Positions 9,326 through 17,393 of a stretch of DNA of 64,000 nucleotides are shown piece by piece. The translations under genes and the position numbers were made by a program. Origin of the DNA: Chitinophaga eiseniae (lineage in GTDB: Bacteria; Bacteroidota; Bacteroidia; Chitinophagales; Chitinophagaceae); NCBI RefSeq assembly GCF_900167135.1, contig NZ_FUWZ01000006.1, forward strand, positions 310,001 through 374,000, in the 5' to 3' direction. The notes under the pieces are model-generated. The model ran no database searches and was not told where the DNA came from. It saw nothing but the letters and a program-made list of their open reading frames with translations. How positions within the stretch are numbered: the first letter of the stretch is position 1; each line of letters starts with the position of its first letter.

Positions 9326-11515
9326 ATGAGAAAGACTATTATTGTTTCGAACAGGCTACCGGTAAAAATTACAGAGAAAGATGGTGAATTTTCACTACAG
9401 GCCAGTGAAGGGGGATTGGCAACCGGTTTAGGATCTATTTACAGAGAAGGCAATAACATCTGGCTGGGATGGCCGGGACAGGAAATCACAGATCCGAAAC
9501 AACAGGAGAAAATCACCAGGCAGCTCAGGCAGATGAACCTGATGCCCGTTTTTCTCACACAGGAAGAAATCAATAATTTCTACGAAGGTTTTTCCAATGA
9601 GACCTTATGGCCGGTGTTCCATTACATGGCCGTGTATGCCCGTTACGATCAGGGTTACTGGGATGCTTACTATCAGGTGAACAAAAAGTTCCGCGATATT
9701 GTGATGCAGGTTGCTGAACAGGGAGACATCATCTGGATACACGATTACCAGCTGTTACTGTTGCCCGGCATGTTGCGGGCAGAGATGCCCGAGATATCCA
9801 TCGGCTTTTTTAACCATATTCCTTTCCCTTCCTATGAGTTGTTCCGCCTTATTCCGTGGCGTGCAGAACTGGTAGAAGGGATGCTGGGCGCCGACCTGCT
9901 GGGCTTTCATACTTTCGATGATACCCGGCACTTCCTTAATGCCGTCAGCCGTATTCTCCCGGTAAACACCAGTGCCAACGTGGTTTCCTATAATGACCGT
10001 ACTGTAGTGGTGGAGACTTTTCCGATGGGTATTGACTTTAACAAATTTTCCGCCCTCGGAAACGACCCGGGGGTAAAACACCAGCTGCAAAACCTGCAGG
10101 AGAATTTTCAGCAGGAGCGGATGGTGCTTTCCATCGACCGCCTGGATTACAGTAAGGGAATCCTGCAACGCCTGCAAGCTTTTGAGTTACTGCTGCAACT
10201 GCATCCGGAATATGTAGGTAAAGTTGTCTTGTATATGATCGTGGTGCCATCCCGGGACACTGTGCCGCAATACAAAGAGTTGCGCGATGAAATAGACAAA
10301 CTGGTGGGCAACATCAACGCTCGTTTCCGGACCCTTTCCTGGCACCCGGTGCAGTATTTTTACCGTTCCTTCCCTGTAGAGGTGCTGGCAGCTTTGTATA
10401 ATTATGCAGATATCTGCCTGGTGACACCCATGCGCGACGGGATGAATCTTGTCAGCAAGGAGTATGTGGCCAGCCGCAATAATAACGACGGGGTGCTGAT
10501 CCTCAGCGAAATGGCAGGAGCATCTAAAGAGCTGATCGACGCGATCATCGTCAATCCTAATAACATTGGCGCTATCACACGGGCGATTGTGGATGCGTTG
10601 AATATGCCATTGCCGGAACAACAGCGACGCATGAAACAGATGCGCCAGCTGGTGTCCAAATTCAATATTAATCACTGGGTGAAGTTGTTCATGACCCGCC
10701 TGGAGGAAGTGAATGAAATGCAGCAGAATATGCTGGCCCGCAGGGTCAACCAGGAGACCGCAGTGTTGATTCGGCAGCAATACAGGAAATCCAAGAGGCG
10801 CATTATCTTCCTGGATTATGACGGCACGCTGGTGGGTTTCCAGTCCAATATCGATATGGCCGCACCCGACCCGGACCTCTACCAGTTGCTGCGCGAACTG
10901 GCCGCTTATCCGGGCAATGACATTGTTATGATCAGTGGCAGAAAACATGAAACGCTGGGAGAGTGGTTCGGGCATTTGCCGCTGGACCTGATTGCCGAAC
11001 ACGGGGCCTGGCAGAAGACAAAAGAAGGGGAGTGGTACCAGCTGCCAGGACTGACTGACAAATGGAAACAGGAAATCTTGCCCATGCTGGAGCAGGCTAC
11101 TGATCGTACACCGGGCTCTTTCGTGGAAGAGAAAAGTTACTCGCTGGTATGGCATTACCGTAAAGTGGAATCCGGTTTGGGGGAACTGCGTGCCAATGAG
11201 CTGATGAACACCCTGCGTTATTACACACAGGAGAAAGGGCTGCAGGTATTACCCGGTGACAAGGTTATTGAGGTAAAAAATATAGAGATCAATAAGGGAA
11301 AGGCCGCGCTAAGCTGGCTGAATCATAAGAAATACGATTTTATTATGGCCATGGGCGATGATGTGACGGATGAAGATATTTTCAAGGCGTTGCCGCCAAA
11401 GGCGATTACGATCAAAGTAGGAAGCCAGGTGTCTGCGGCACAATACTATCTCCGCAGTCATCATGAGGTGCGGCATCTGTTGCGCACCCTGAAAACAGTT
11501 CATTTAGAAGTCTAG
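9326..11515 (+). CDS. otsAB: Bifunctional trehalose-6-phosphate synthase / trehalose-6-phosphate phosphatase
   Basis: 729 aa fusion. Residues 1 to about 465 are a GT20 synthase: VSNRLPVKI at the start, EGGLATGLGS, WIHDYQLLLLP, FNHIPFPSYELFR, RLDYSKGI and RDGMNLVSKEY are all present. Residues from about 490 are a HAD-type OtsB phosphatase with IIFLDYDGTLVGF and MGDDVTDEDIFKAL. The protein makes trehalose from UDP-glucose and glucose-6-phosphate in two steps in the cytoplasm. Fused OtsA-OtsB proteins are known in Bacteroidota and eukaryotes. The downstream convergent GH15 gene and glucokinase form a trehalose turnover locus with it. Confidence 0.95.
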   Translation: MRKTIIVSNRLPVKITEKDGEFSLQASEGGLATGLGSIYREGNNIWLGWPGQEITDPKQQEKITRQLRQMNLMPVFLTQEEINNFYEGFSNETLWPVFHYMAVYARYDQGYWDAYYQVNKKFRDIVMQVAEQGDIIWIHDYQLLLLPGMLRAEMPEISIGFFNHIPFPSYELFRLIPWRAELVEGMLGADLLGFHTFDDTRHFLNAVSRILPVNTSANVVSYNDRTVVVETFPMGIDFNKFSALGNDPGVKHQLQNLQENFQQERMVLSIDRLDYSKGILQRLQAFELLLQLHPEYVGKVVLYMIVVPSRDTVPQYKELRDEIDKLVGNINARFRTLSWHPVQYFYRSFPVEVLAALYNYADICLVTPMRDGMNLVSKEYVASRNNNDGVLILSEMAGASKELIDAIIVNPNNIGAITRAIVDALNMPLPEQQRRMKQMRQLVSKFNINHWVKLFMTRLEEVNEMQQNMLARRVNQETAVLIRQQYRKSKRRIIFLDYDGTLVGFQSNIDMAAPDPDLYQLLRELAAYPGNDIVMISGRKHETLGEWFGHLPLDLIAEHGAWQKTKEGEWYQLPGLTDKWKQEILPMLEQATDRTPGSFVEEKSYSLVWHYRKVESGLGELRANELMNTLRYYTQEKGLQVLPGDKVIEVKNIEINKGKAALSWLNHKKYDFIMAMGDDVTDEDIFKALPPKAITIKVGSQVSAAQYYLRSHHEVRHLLRTLKTVHLEV

Positions 11516-11534
11516 GAAGGTAGATAGCCAGATG

Positions 11535-11586
11535 TTTTACCGGTGTTTATTATTAATATTTATATATATAATAAACACCGGTAAAA
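11535..11586. terminator. Bidirectional terminator with a perfect 19-bp stem
   Basis: TTTTACCGGTGTTTATTAT at 11535-11553 is the exact reverse complement of 11568-11586, with a 14-base AT-rich loop. The A and T runs at the ends give a U tract in both directions. It sits between convergent otsAB and the GH15 gene. Confidence 0.85.
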
Positions 11587-11613
11587 TATCCGGATATCCG
11601 GAGGTCCGAATGT

Positions 11614-13395
11614 TTACAGGAATATCGGCCTGTCCAGTTTCATGGCAATGCGATAGGCAGCATTCATCAGGCCCACATGGCTGTATGCCTGCGGGAAGTT
11701 ACCCCACTGGCTGCCGGTGGCCGATTCCACGTCTTCACTAAAGAGCAGCAGGTGATTGGAATACTGCAGCAATTTGCTGAATTCGCGCTGCGCATCTTCT
11801 ACACGTCCAACGCAGGCGAGCGCTTCCACATACCAGAATGCACATACGAGGAAAGTGGTCCTGGGTAGCCCGAAGTCATCGGAGTGACGGTAACGGTAAA
11901 AAAGTCCCTCCGGTGTTTTCAGTTCTTTTTCCAGGCCCGCCAGGTGATCACGCGCTTTTTCGGATGCGGGGTCCAGGTAGTTCATCATGATCAGCTGCAG
12001 CGTGCTGGCATCGAGATGCTGGCTGCCGGCAGCGTTGGTATATACTTTACGGACAGGGTCGTAGCAGCTCTCGATATGGGCGGCGGCGCGGTTTTTCAAT
12101 GCCACGGCCCTTTCAATCAATTCCTCATTGCCGATGGTGCGTGCCATTTTTTCCGCGGCGTTGCAGCCGGCCCACTGGAACAGGTTTGTATAACAGTGTA
12201 CGTTAGCCATGTTGCGGAACTCCCAGATACCTGCGTCTTTTTCATCGATGGTACGTTCTATTTTCTTCAGCAGAAGGTTGATCCAGCGATCGGAATCTTT
12301 TCGTTCAGAGAAAATGAAGCGGTGATCAGTATATAGGGGCAGCATAGAAATCAGCACTTGTCCATAGATATCATTTTGGATATGCTCGTAAGCCTGGTTA
12401 CCGATCCTCACGGGTTGGTTGCCCATATAGCCGTCGAGGTGGGGGAGAATGGTTTCCACCAGGTCCTTTTTACCGGTAATGCCATACAGGGGCTGATAAC
12501 GGAAGTCGTCGGAGAACGAGATATCGGTGATATAGCTGAAGTATTTTTCCATCTCCTCGAAGTGCCCGATATGGTTCAGTGCGGTAATTACATAATAGCT
12601 GTCGCGCATCCAGCAGTAGCGGTAATCCCAGTTACGCCCACTGTCGGGAAATTCGGGGAGGCTGGTGGTACTGGCGGCAATGATGGCGCCGGTGTCTTCG
12701 TTCTGGTGAATTTTGAGCGCCAGTGCGGCCCTGATAACATAGGGCTGATGATAACCGGCGATGGAAGAGTGTTTGATCCAGGTGTGCCAGTAGGTGATGG
12801 TTTCCCGCAGGAACCGTTCAGCTGTGCTGGTCAGCGCCGCTTCCAGCGGTTGCCCGTAGGTGAGTATCAGGTACTTGGTTTCGTTCAATACAAAGTATTC
12901 TTCCTCAAAAACATAACTGACGGCGATATTGGTGGTCAGCCTGATGTTGTCTTCACAACCGGCAAATTCGATGTGGTTGCTGCCCCGGACAGGATGCAAC
13001 TGGGCTGCGCCATAGTCGCAGGTGGGCGTGCATTTCACCCGTACGCGGGGAGAGCCTTCCAGCGGCTCTACTTTCCTGATCAGCATCAGCGGCTTAAAGA
13101 AACGTTCATATTGCAGGAAGCGGGGGGCGAAGTCCGTCACCCGGTAGCTGCCCTCATGTGTGCTGATTTCGGTACAGAGCACGTTGGTGTTCTCCATATA
13201 ATATTGATGGGAGTCGAAATCACCGGTAGGAAGGATGGAAAAGGTACCTCCTTTTTTACGGTCGAGCAGCCCGCCAAAAATAAAGGAGCTGTCCATCCTC
13301 GGCCAGCAGAGCCAATCTACATTCGTGTCTTTGTTGATATGCGCCAGGAAGGCGCAGTTACCGATAAGTCCAGTCTGATAGGTATGTCTTTCCAT
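11614..13395 (-). CDS. Glycoside hydrolase family 15 protein (trehalase or glucoamylase type)
   Basis: 593 aa. The bacterial GH15 N-terminal domain is recognisable from IGNCAFLAHINKDTNVDWLCWPR, cut here as NVDWLCWPRMDSSFIFGGLL. The catalytic (alpha/alpha)6 domain has GRNWDYRYCWMRDSYY, then DAGIWEFRNMANVH carrying the probable general acid, and FLVCAFWYVEALA carrying the second glutamate. Enzymes of this subgroup in actinobacteria hydrolyse trehalose. Position opposite otsAB and divergent from glucokinase makes trehalase the best guess; dextran- or maltooligosaccharide-hydrolysing relatives look similar. No signal peptide is seen, so the enzyme is cytoplasmic. Confidence 0.88.
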   Translation of the reverse strand: MERHTYQTGLIGNCAFLAHINKDTNVDWLCWPRMDSSFIFGGLLDRKKGGTFSILPTGDFDSHQYYMENTNVLCTEISTHEGSYRVTDFAPRFLQYERFFKPLMLIRKVEPLEGSPRVRVKCTPTCDYGAAQLHPVRGSNHIEFAGCEDNIRLTTNIAVSYVFEEEYFVLNETKYLILTYGQPLEAALTSTAERFLRETITYWHTWIKHSSIAGYHQPYVIRAALALKIHQNEDTGAIIAASTTSLPEFPDSGRNWDYRYCWMRDSYYVITALNHIGHFEEMEKYFSYITDISFSDDFRYQPLYGITGKKDLVETILPHLDGYMGNQPVRIGNQAYEHIQNDIYGQVLISMLPLYTDHRFIFSERKDSDRWINLLLKKIERTIDEKDAGIWEFRNMANVHCYTNLFQWAGCNAAEKMARTIGNEELIERAVALKNRAAAHIESCYDPVRKVYTNAAGSQHLDASTLQLIMMNYLDPASEKARDHLAGLEKELKTPEGLFYRYRHSDDFGLPRTTFLVCAFWYVEALACVGRVEDAQREFSKLLQYSNHLLLFSEDVESATGSQWGNFPQAYSHVGLMNAAYRIAMKLDRPIFL

Positions 13396-13498
13396 TAAAA
13401 ATCAATTTATTGGGTTTACATTTTTTTCGGAAAATTGTTCAACAAGAGGCAAATGCTGTTCCAATTTGACTATTTTTAGGAGATAAGTTTACGATGTT

Positions 13499-14551
13499 AT
13501 GCATACGATCAAAAAGCAGCACTATTTGCCGAAGTTTGTAGCACCCGTATATGAAGAGGGGGGTGACCTGTATTTGCTGGCAGGCGATCTGGGAGGCACC
13601 AAAACCAACCTGGCGCTGTTCCGACTGGCCGATGGCGATCTGGACGTGGTGCGTGAGGATAAATATGCTTCCCGTGACTATGCCAGTTTCTCAGAGATTA
13701 TTCAGTATTTTATCAGTCAGGGCGACCAGCAGCCGCAGCGTATATGCATTGGCGTAGCCGGGCCTGTTGTGAAGGGAAAGGTGGAACTGACCAATCTGGC
13801 GCGGGAGCTGAGTGAAGACGAGATCCGTCAGGCTACCGGGATCAACGCCGTAGCGCTGATCAATGACCTTGAGGCTACGGCTTATGGTCTGGCTACCTTA
13901 TCTCCCGGGCAGCTGACTACGCTGCACCGTGGTGCGGCCGACAGCAGTGGTAATATGGCGATCATTGCGCCTGGTACAGGTTTAGGGATGGCCGGGTTAT
14001 ATTGGGATGGGCAGCACCATCATCCGTTTCCTACAGAAGGGGGCCATGGTGACTTTGCGCCCCGGACAGAACTGGACATCGCTCTGTTGCGTTATCTGCA
14101 GGAGAAATATGAGATTGCCAGCTGGGAGCGCGTGATTTCGGGACCGGGCATAGTAACCATCTACCAATTTCTTCGTGACGTGAAAGGCATGGAAGCGCCG
14201 GCGGCACTGGTGACTGAGATGGAGGCCGGTGATGATGCCGCGGTTATCAGTAACGCGGCGATGGAAGGAAAAGCGGCCATCTGTGTGAAAACCATGGAGC
14301 TGTTTGTCCGTTATCTGGCCCGCGAATCCTGCAACCTGGTGCTGAAGATGAAGTCCACCGGAGGCCTGTTCCTTGGCGGCGGCATTCCACCGAAGATAGC
14401 GCGGTTGCTGGAGACGGGAGAATTCTATCATCACTATCTGCAAGGCGACCGGATGGCCGAATTGCTGGCCAGCGTTCCGATACATATTGTCAATAATGAT
14501 AAGTCGGCCCTCTGGGGCGCAGCATATTATGCTGGGTTATTAGCAGATTAG
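13499..14551 (+). CDS. glk: Glucokinase
   Basis: 350 aa of the bacterial glucokinase family. The phosphate-binding DLGGTKTNLALF is at residues 30-41, the catalytic segment is LINDLEATAYGL, and TEGGHGDFAP and the adenosine-binding GGLFLGGGIPPK follow. It phosphorylates glucose to glucose-6-phosphate. Its promoter region is shared with the divergent GH15 gene (103 bp between them), so glucose freed from trehalose could be rephosphorylated directly. An AGGAGATAAG sequence precedes the start. No terminator follows; the next promoter begins four bases after the stop. Confidence 0.9.
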   Translation: MHTIKKQHYLPKFVAPVYEEGGDLYLLAGDLGGTKTNLALFRLADGDLDVVREDKYASRDYASFSEIIQYFISQGDQQPQRICIGVAGPVVKGKVELTNLARELSEDEIRQATGINAVALINDLEATAYGLATLSPGQLTTLHRGAADSSGNMAIIAPGTGLGMAGLYWDGQHHHPFPTEGGHGDFAPRTELDIALLRYLQEKYEIASWERVISGPGIVTIYQFLRDVKGMEAPAALVTEMEAGDDAAVISNAAMEGKAAICVKTMELFVRYLARESCNLVLKMKSTGGLFLGGGIPPKIARLLETGEFYHHYLQGDRMAELLASVPIHIVNNDKSALWGAAYYAGLLAD

Positions 14552-14554
14552 TTT

Positions 14555-14562
14555 TATTTTTG
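14555..14562 (+). promoter_or_regulatory. -7 promoter element for the fluoride riboswitch
   Basis: TATTTTTG matches TAnnTTTG exactly. Transcription would start about seven bases downstream, at the 5' edge of the riboswitch aptamer. The -33 region is weak (CTGG). Confidence 0.5.
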
Positions 14563-14564
14563 CG

Positions 14565-14628
14565 ACACAGGAAATGGTGTCTTCCTGCTCAGAACCGTTC
14601 CGGGTCCTCCGGAACTGATGGCGCCTAC
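14565..14628 (+). ncRNA. Fluoride riboswitch (crcB motif)
   Basis: The conserved elements are in order: GGAAATGGTGTCTTCC (stem with ATGG), AGAACCG, a stem TTCCGG...CCGGAA, and the signature CTGATGGCGCCTAC. These match the crcB-motif consensus. Downstream, CCTACAAA at 14624-14631, the 3' edge of the aptamer, is exactly complementary to TTTGTAGG at 14671-14678, which contains the ribosome-binding region three bases before the ATG. When fluoride holds the aptamer, that pairing should be prevented and translation allowed. A separate 8-bp hairpin lies at 14641-14658. No T-run terminator is present, which supports translational control. Confidence 0.92.
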
Positions 14629-14680
14629 AAAACAAACCTGACGATACAAGTGTATCGTTGTAAATTGCTGTTTGTAGGAC

Positions 14681-15970
14681 ATGAAACAACACACAAATAA
14701 ACCGGAACAGGTGACAGTGGCGTATCAGCTGCTGCGATGGACAGTATTGGTATTACCCGTTGCCCTGATCGTGGGTAGCCTGGTAGCCCTCTTTTTATGG
14801 TTGCTCGATAAGTCGACCCAGCTTCGTTTTGAACACGAATGGTTATTATACTTATTGCCTGCAGCAGGTGTTTTGATCTATTGGTTGTACCGTCTTGGCG
14901 GCAAAAACGCAGAGAGAGGTAACAACCTGATCATGGATGAAATACACCAGCCTGGTGGCGGTGTCCCCGCGAGGATGGCGCCTTTGGTGTTGCTGACGAC
15001 GGTAATCACCCATTTGTTTGGCGGTTCCGCCGGGCGGGAAGGAACAGCGGTACAGATAGGCGGCAGCATGGCTGCGTGGATTGGAAAAACGCTGGGGCTA
15101 ACGGAGAGGGATATACGCATATTATTAATGACCGGTATTGCAGCTGGTTTCGGGGCTGTATTTGGTACACCCATTGCAGGGACTGTTTTCGCGCTGGAAG
15201 TGTTGGCCATTGGTGCTATGAGGTACGATGCGCTGGTACCTTGCCTGATAGCTGCCGTACTGGCCGATATTGTTTGCTCGGCCTGGGGAATATCCCATAC
15301 CCATTACCATATATTATATACCGGTACACATCTGACGCCTTACATCCCTTTCGTAAAAGCAGATTTGCTCTTGTTACTGAAAGTCATTGTTTGTGGTGTA
15401 GCTTTCGGGCTTACCAGTTTTCTATTTTCATGGCTGATACATGCCATCAAATATAACGCTAACACCTATATTAAAATTCCCTGGTTGATTCCGGTGGTGG
15501 GCGGGTTGATAGTGATCGCCATGACGTTCGTCGTCGGCACCCGTGATTATTTGGGATTGGGTGTGAATAGCCAGTCACCCGACGGGATCAGCATCGTCAA
15601 TGCATTCCGGGATACAGCACATATCTCTGAATGGAGCTGGCTCTGGAAGCTGGTTTTCACTGCTGTGACGCTGGGAATGGGTTTTAAAGGAGGGGAGGTG
15701 ACCCCCCTGTTTTTTATGGGCGCCGCGCTGGGTCATACGCTGGCGCTGTTGCTGGGCGCTCCGGTAGATCTTTTCGCCGGACTCGGATTCATCGCCGTTT
15801 TTGCCGGAGCCACCAATACCCCGCTGGCCTGTACATTGATGGGCGTAGAACTTTTTGGCGCCGATCATGTGTTGTATTTTGCCGTTGCGTGTTTCACTGC
15901 GTATTATTTCAGCGGTCATTCCGGTATATACGCCTCCCAGAAGCTGATGGTGTCAAAATTTGAGCATTAG
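14681..15970 (+). CDS. eriC: CLC-F type fluoride/proton antiporter (EriC family)
   Basis: 429 aa CLC-family membrane protein. It has features of the fluoride-specific CLC-F branch: RGNNLIMDEIH at residues 79-89 in place of the chloride-type GSGIP, GREGTAVQIGG with the external gating glutamate at 120, FKGGEVTPLFFMG around residue 337, FAGATNTPLACTLMG, and YYFSGHSGIY near the end. It exports fluoride in exchange for protons. The fluoride riboswitch directly upstream gives independent support. No C-terminal CBS domains are present, as expected. Confidence 0.92.
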   Translation: MKQHTNKPEQVTVAYQLLRWTVLVLPVALIVGSLVALFLWLLDKSTQLRFEHEWLLYLLPAAGVLIYWLYRLGGKNAERGNNLIMDEIHQPGGGVPARMAPLVLLTTVITHLFGGSAGREGTAVQIGGSMAAWIGKTLGLTERDIRILLMTGIAAGFGAVFGTPIAGTVFALEVLAIGAMRYDALVPCLIAAVLADIVCSAWGISHTHYHILYTGTHLTPYIPFVKADLLLLLKVIVCGVAFGLTSFLFSWLIHAIKYNANTYIKIPWLIPVVGGLIVIAMTFVVGTRDYLGLGVNSQSPDGISIVNAFRDTAHISEWSWLWKLVFTAVTLGMGFKGGEVTPLFFMGAALGHTLALLLGAPVDLFAGLGFIAVFAGATNTPLACTLMGVELFGADHVLYFAVACFTAYYFSGHSGIYASQKLMVSKFEH

Positions 15971-16051
15971 ATCAGCCATGGTAGCTGGTTGTAGCACTAA
16001 CAATTTTGTTAGCCCGATATCTACGTACTTGTCTTGCAGTAAGTTTGATGC

Positions 16052-16489
16052 ATGAAGAAGACGAATATCACAGGGATTCATCATCTGGCGATACAGGCCA
16101 ATGATTTTGCCGCCACCTGCAGATTTTACGAGGCGCTGGGCCTGGAACCTTTCCATTCCTGGGCGCTTCCGGAGTATAATATCACGCACGCTGCGCTGCT
16201 GCGGATTCCGGGTACACAGTCCTTTATTGAGATCTTCGACAAGGACGCGAATGTGGCCACGCAGGGCCGCCGTAAAACGCCAGGAGAAAGTGTTGTGGCG
16301 GGCGCATTGCTGCACCTGGCGCTGACAGTCGATGATGTGGACGCCGCCTGTGCGCACGCATTATCGCTCGGCGCTACGATCTGCGTCGAACCTTGCGTAT
16401 TATCGCTTGGATTGCCGCCTTTGAATGTTCGCAACGCACTGGTGTACGGGCTGGATGGAGAAGTGATCGAATTCATTGCTTTTATTTAA
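16052..16489 (+). CDS. VOC-superfamily (glyoxalase/dioxygenase-like) protein
   Basis: 145 aa with two beta-alpha-beta-beta-beta modules. The first metal-ligand histidine is in IHHLAIQANDFAATCRFYEAL, and a matching histidine occurs in LLHLALTVDDV. The final strand ends GEVIEFIAF, where the last glutamate is the usual metal ligand. The reaction cannot be deduced. It lies 81 bp after the fluoride exporter; a short hairpin (CTAACAA/TTGTTAG at 15997-16012) sits in that gap. Confidence 0.85.
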   Translation: MKKTNITGIHHLAIQANDFAATCRFYEALGLEPFHSWALPEYNITHAALLRIPGTQSFIEIFDKDANVATQGRRKTPGESVVAGALLHLALTVDDVDAACAHALSLGATICVEPCVLSLGLPPLNVRNALVYGLDGEVIEFIAFI

Positions 16490-16490
16490 T

Positions 16491-16531
16491 TTTTTTTGCC
16501 GCCGGGGTATGGGTCAGCCTGGCGGCTTTTT
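16491..16531 (+). terminator. Terminator after the VOC gene
   Basis: GCCGCC at 16498-16503 pairs with GGCGGC at 16521-16526 and is followed by TTTTTAG. T-rich sequence also lies upstream of the stem. Confidence 0.65.
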
Positions 16532-17001
16532 AGTTTGTTCCCGTTCAACCAGATTTAAAGAACAGCAGCAGCCCCAAAAGCGCAGCATCGATCAAAACTG
16601 AGTGCGCTGAGAATCGGTCATCTGTACATCGGGCCAGCAGAGATCCGTATAGACGAGCCACAGCGGCTTCATTTCATGAAAATCTCACCTCATTTCGGTA
16701 TAAATTTTCTCGCTTTGAGAGGATAAATATCACGGTTGCCAATTATTCCTATAATAAACATTATGTTAAATAGAATAACCCATTAAAAAGAGAACGTTAT
16801 TAATAAGTTCTCCTTTACATGTATTTTTACTTTAACCCGTGATGATAATCAGCGAGTTAAGACAATAAACGGCCTATTTTAACCACTGCCCCGCTTGCGT
16901 AGTAACAGCTGTCAAAGAACTAGTTCTTTCAAACTAGCAAAAAAACCAATACCAACAAAAATTACAGTTAAACGGGTGTACTTGGGCGGCCCCTATTGCC
17001 C
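16532..17001. other. Low-coding region with gene relics and palindromes
   Basis: No intact gene is seen. On the reverse strand one frame (about 16544-16672) reads AAVARLYGSLLARC and later IDAALLGLLLFFKSG before a stop, which looks like a decayed protein end. Another frame of the same strand gives the 26-residue peptide listed separately. A 23-base palindrome (GAGAAC...GTTCTC with TTATTAATAA inside) is at 16790-16812, and CTAGTT/AACTAG forms a small hairpin near 16919-16936. Base composition is much more AT-rich than neighbouring genes. Confidence 0.4.
16592..16672 (-). other. Short ORF, 26 aa, resembling the one at 9149-9223
   Basis: The peptide begins MKPLWLVYTDLCWPDV. Compared with MLLKRLWFINRDYPEL at 9149-9223, the shared pattern is K-x-L-W-[LF]-[VI]-x-x-D followed by an aromatic, P and an acidic residue. 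Several base differences between the two are at first or third codon positions and conservative. Whether either is translated is unknown; another reading frame of the same DNA also looks protein-like. Confidence 0.25.
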
Positions 17002-17144
17002 CTATTTTGCCTTATTATCGACAAGCAAGATTCTAACGCTTACATCCAAAACGTCAGCAATTATGAAGAGAGTTTTAACATCTGGTTGGGCGTCATTTCG
17101 GCACCATGTACCGACTTAATACGATTAAGCAATACTTTTTCCAT
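17002..17144 (-). pseudogene. Relic of a small XRE-family helix-turn-helix regulator with an internal deletion
   Basis: A good ribosome-binding site (AAAGGAG) precedes the ATG at 17144. The first codons read MEKVLLNRIKSV, the standard start of short Bacteroidota XRE regulators. After that the frame is lost, but in a second frame the protein resumes as WCRNDAQPDVKTLFIIADVL, then DVSVRILLVDNKAK and a stop at 17002. Comparison with intact family members shows about 20 to 25 codons missing between the two parts, which is most of the DNA-binding helix-turn-helix. The deletion is out of frame, so the gene cannot make a working repressor. Confidence 0.75.
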
Positions 17145-17219
17145 TAATTACTCCTTTGCCTTGTAACCGGTCGGCAAAGCAGATCAAGAAGGCATATCCA
17201 GGGTTTCACTGTCGACTGT

Positions 17220-17383
17220 CTATTTTGCGCCTATGTCGACTCTGTATACCTCTGCAGGATCAACCAGGCCGCGAAATACGCGATTCTCAGGGCCTTCATT
17301 TCGCTTACCCAACGGAATATTTTCAGTATGGCGTGTTCCAATAGCGCTGTTACTCCACCAGTCCCAAACGCTATTGCCCACAT
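17220..17383 (-). pseudogene. Possible relic of an unidentified gene
   Basis: On the reverse strand one frame from a GTG at 17381 reads VGNSVWDWWSNSAIGTRHTE, then PLGKRNEGPENRVFRGLVDP up to a TAG at 17220. A second overlapping frame from an ATG at 17383 encodes about 50 residues (MWAIAFGTGGVTALLEH...). Neither is recognised. The first has a more protein-like composition and ends abruptly, so a truncated gene is plausible, but this could be chance. Confidence 0.25.
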
Positions 17384-17393
17384 TAATTTAAAA

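Noticed and set aside
10187..11155. Reverse frame of 322 codons within otsAB
   Set aside because: Shadow of the OtsA/OtsB coding strand.
12358..13398. Forward reading frame of 346 codons opposite the GH15 gene
   Set aside because: It mirrors the codon pattern of the GH15 gene; no recognisable domain and GH15 motifs are complete on the other strand.
14555..15970. Chloride channel assignment for the CLC gene
   Set aside because: The chloride-selectivity motif GSGIP is replaced by GNNLI, GREGT and GGEVTP are CLC-F type, and a fluoride riboswitch precedes the gene.
16895..17119. Forward 74-codon frame
   Set aside because: It lies antisense to the XRE relic and has no family resemblance.
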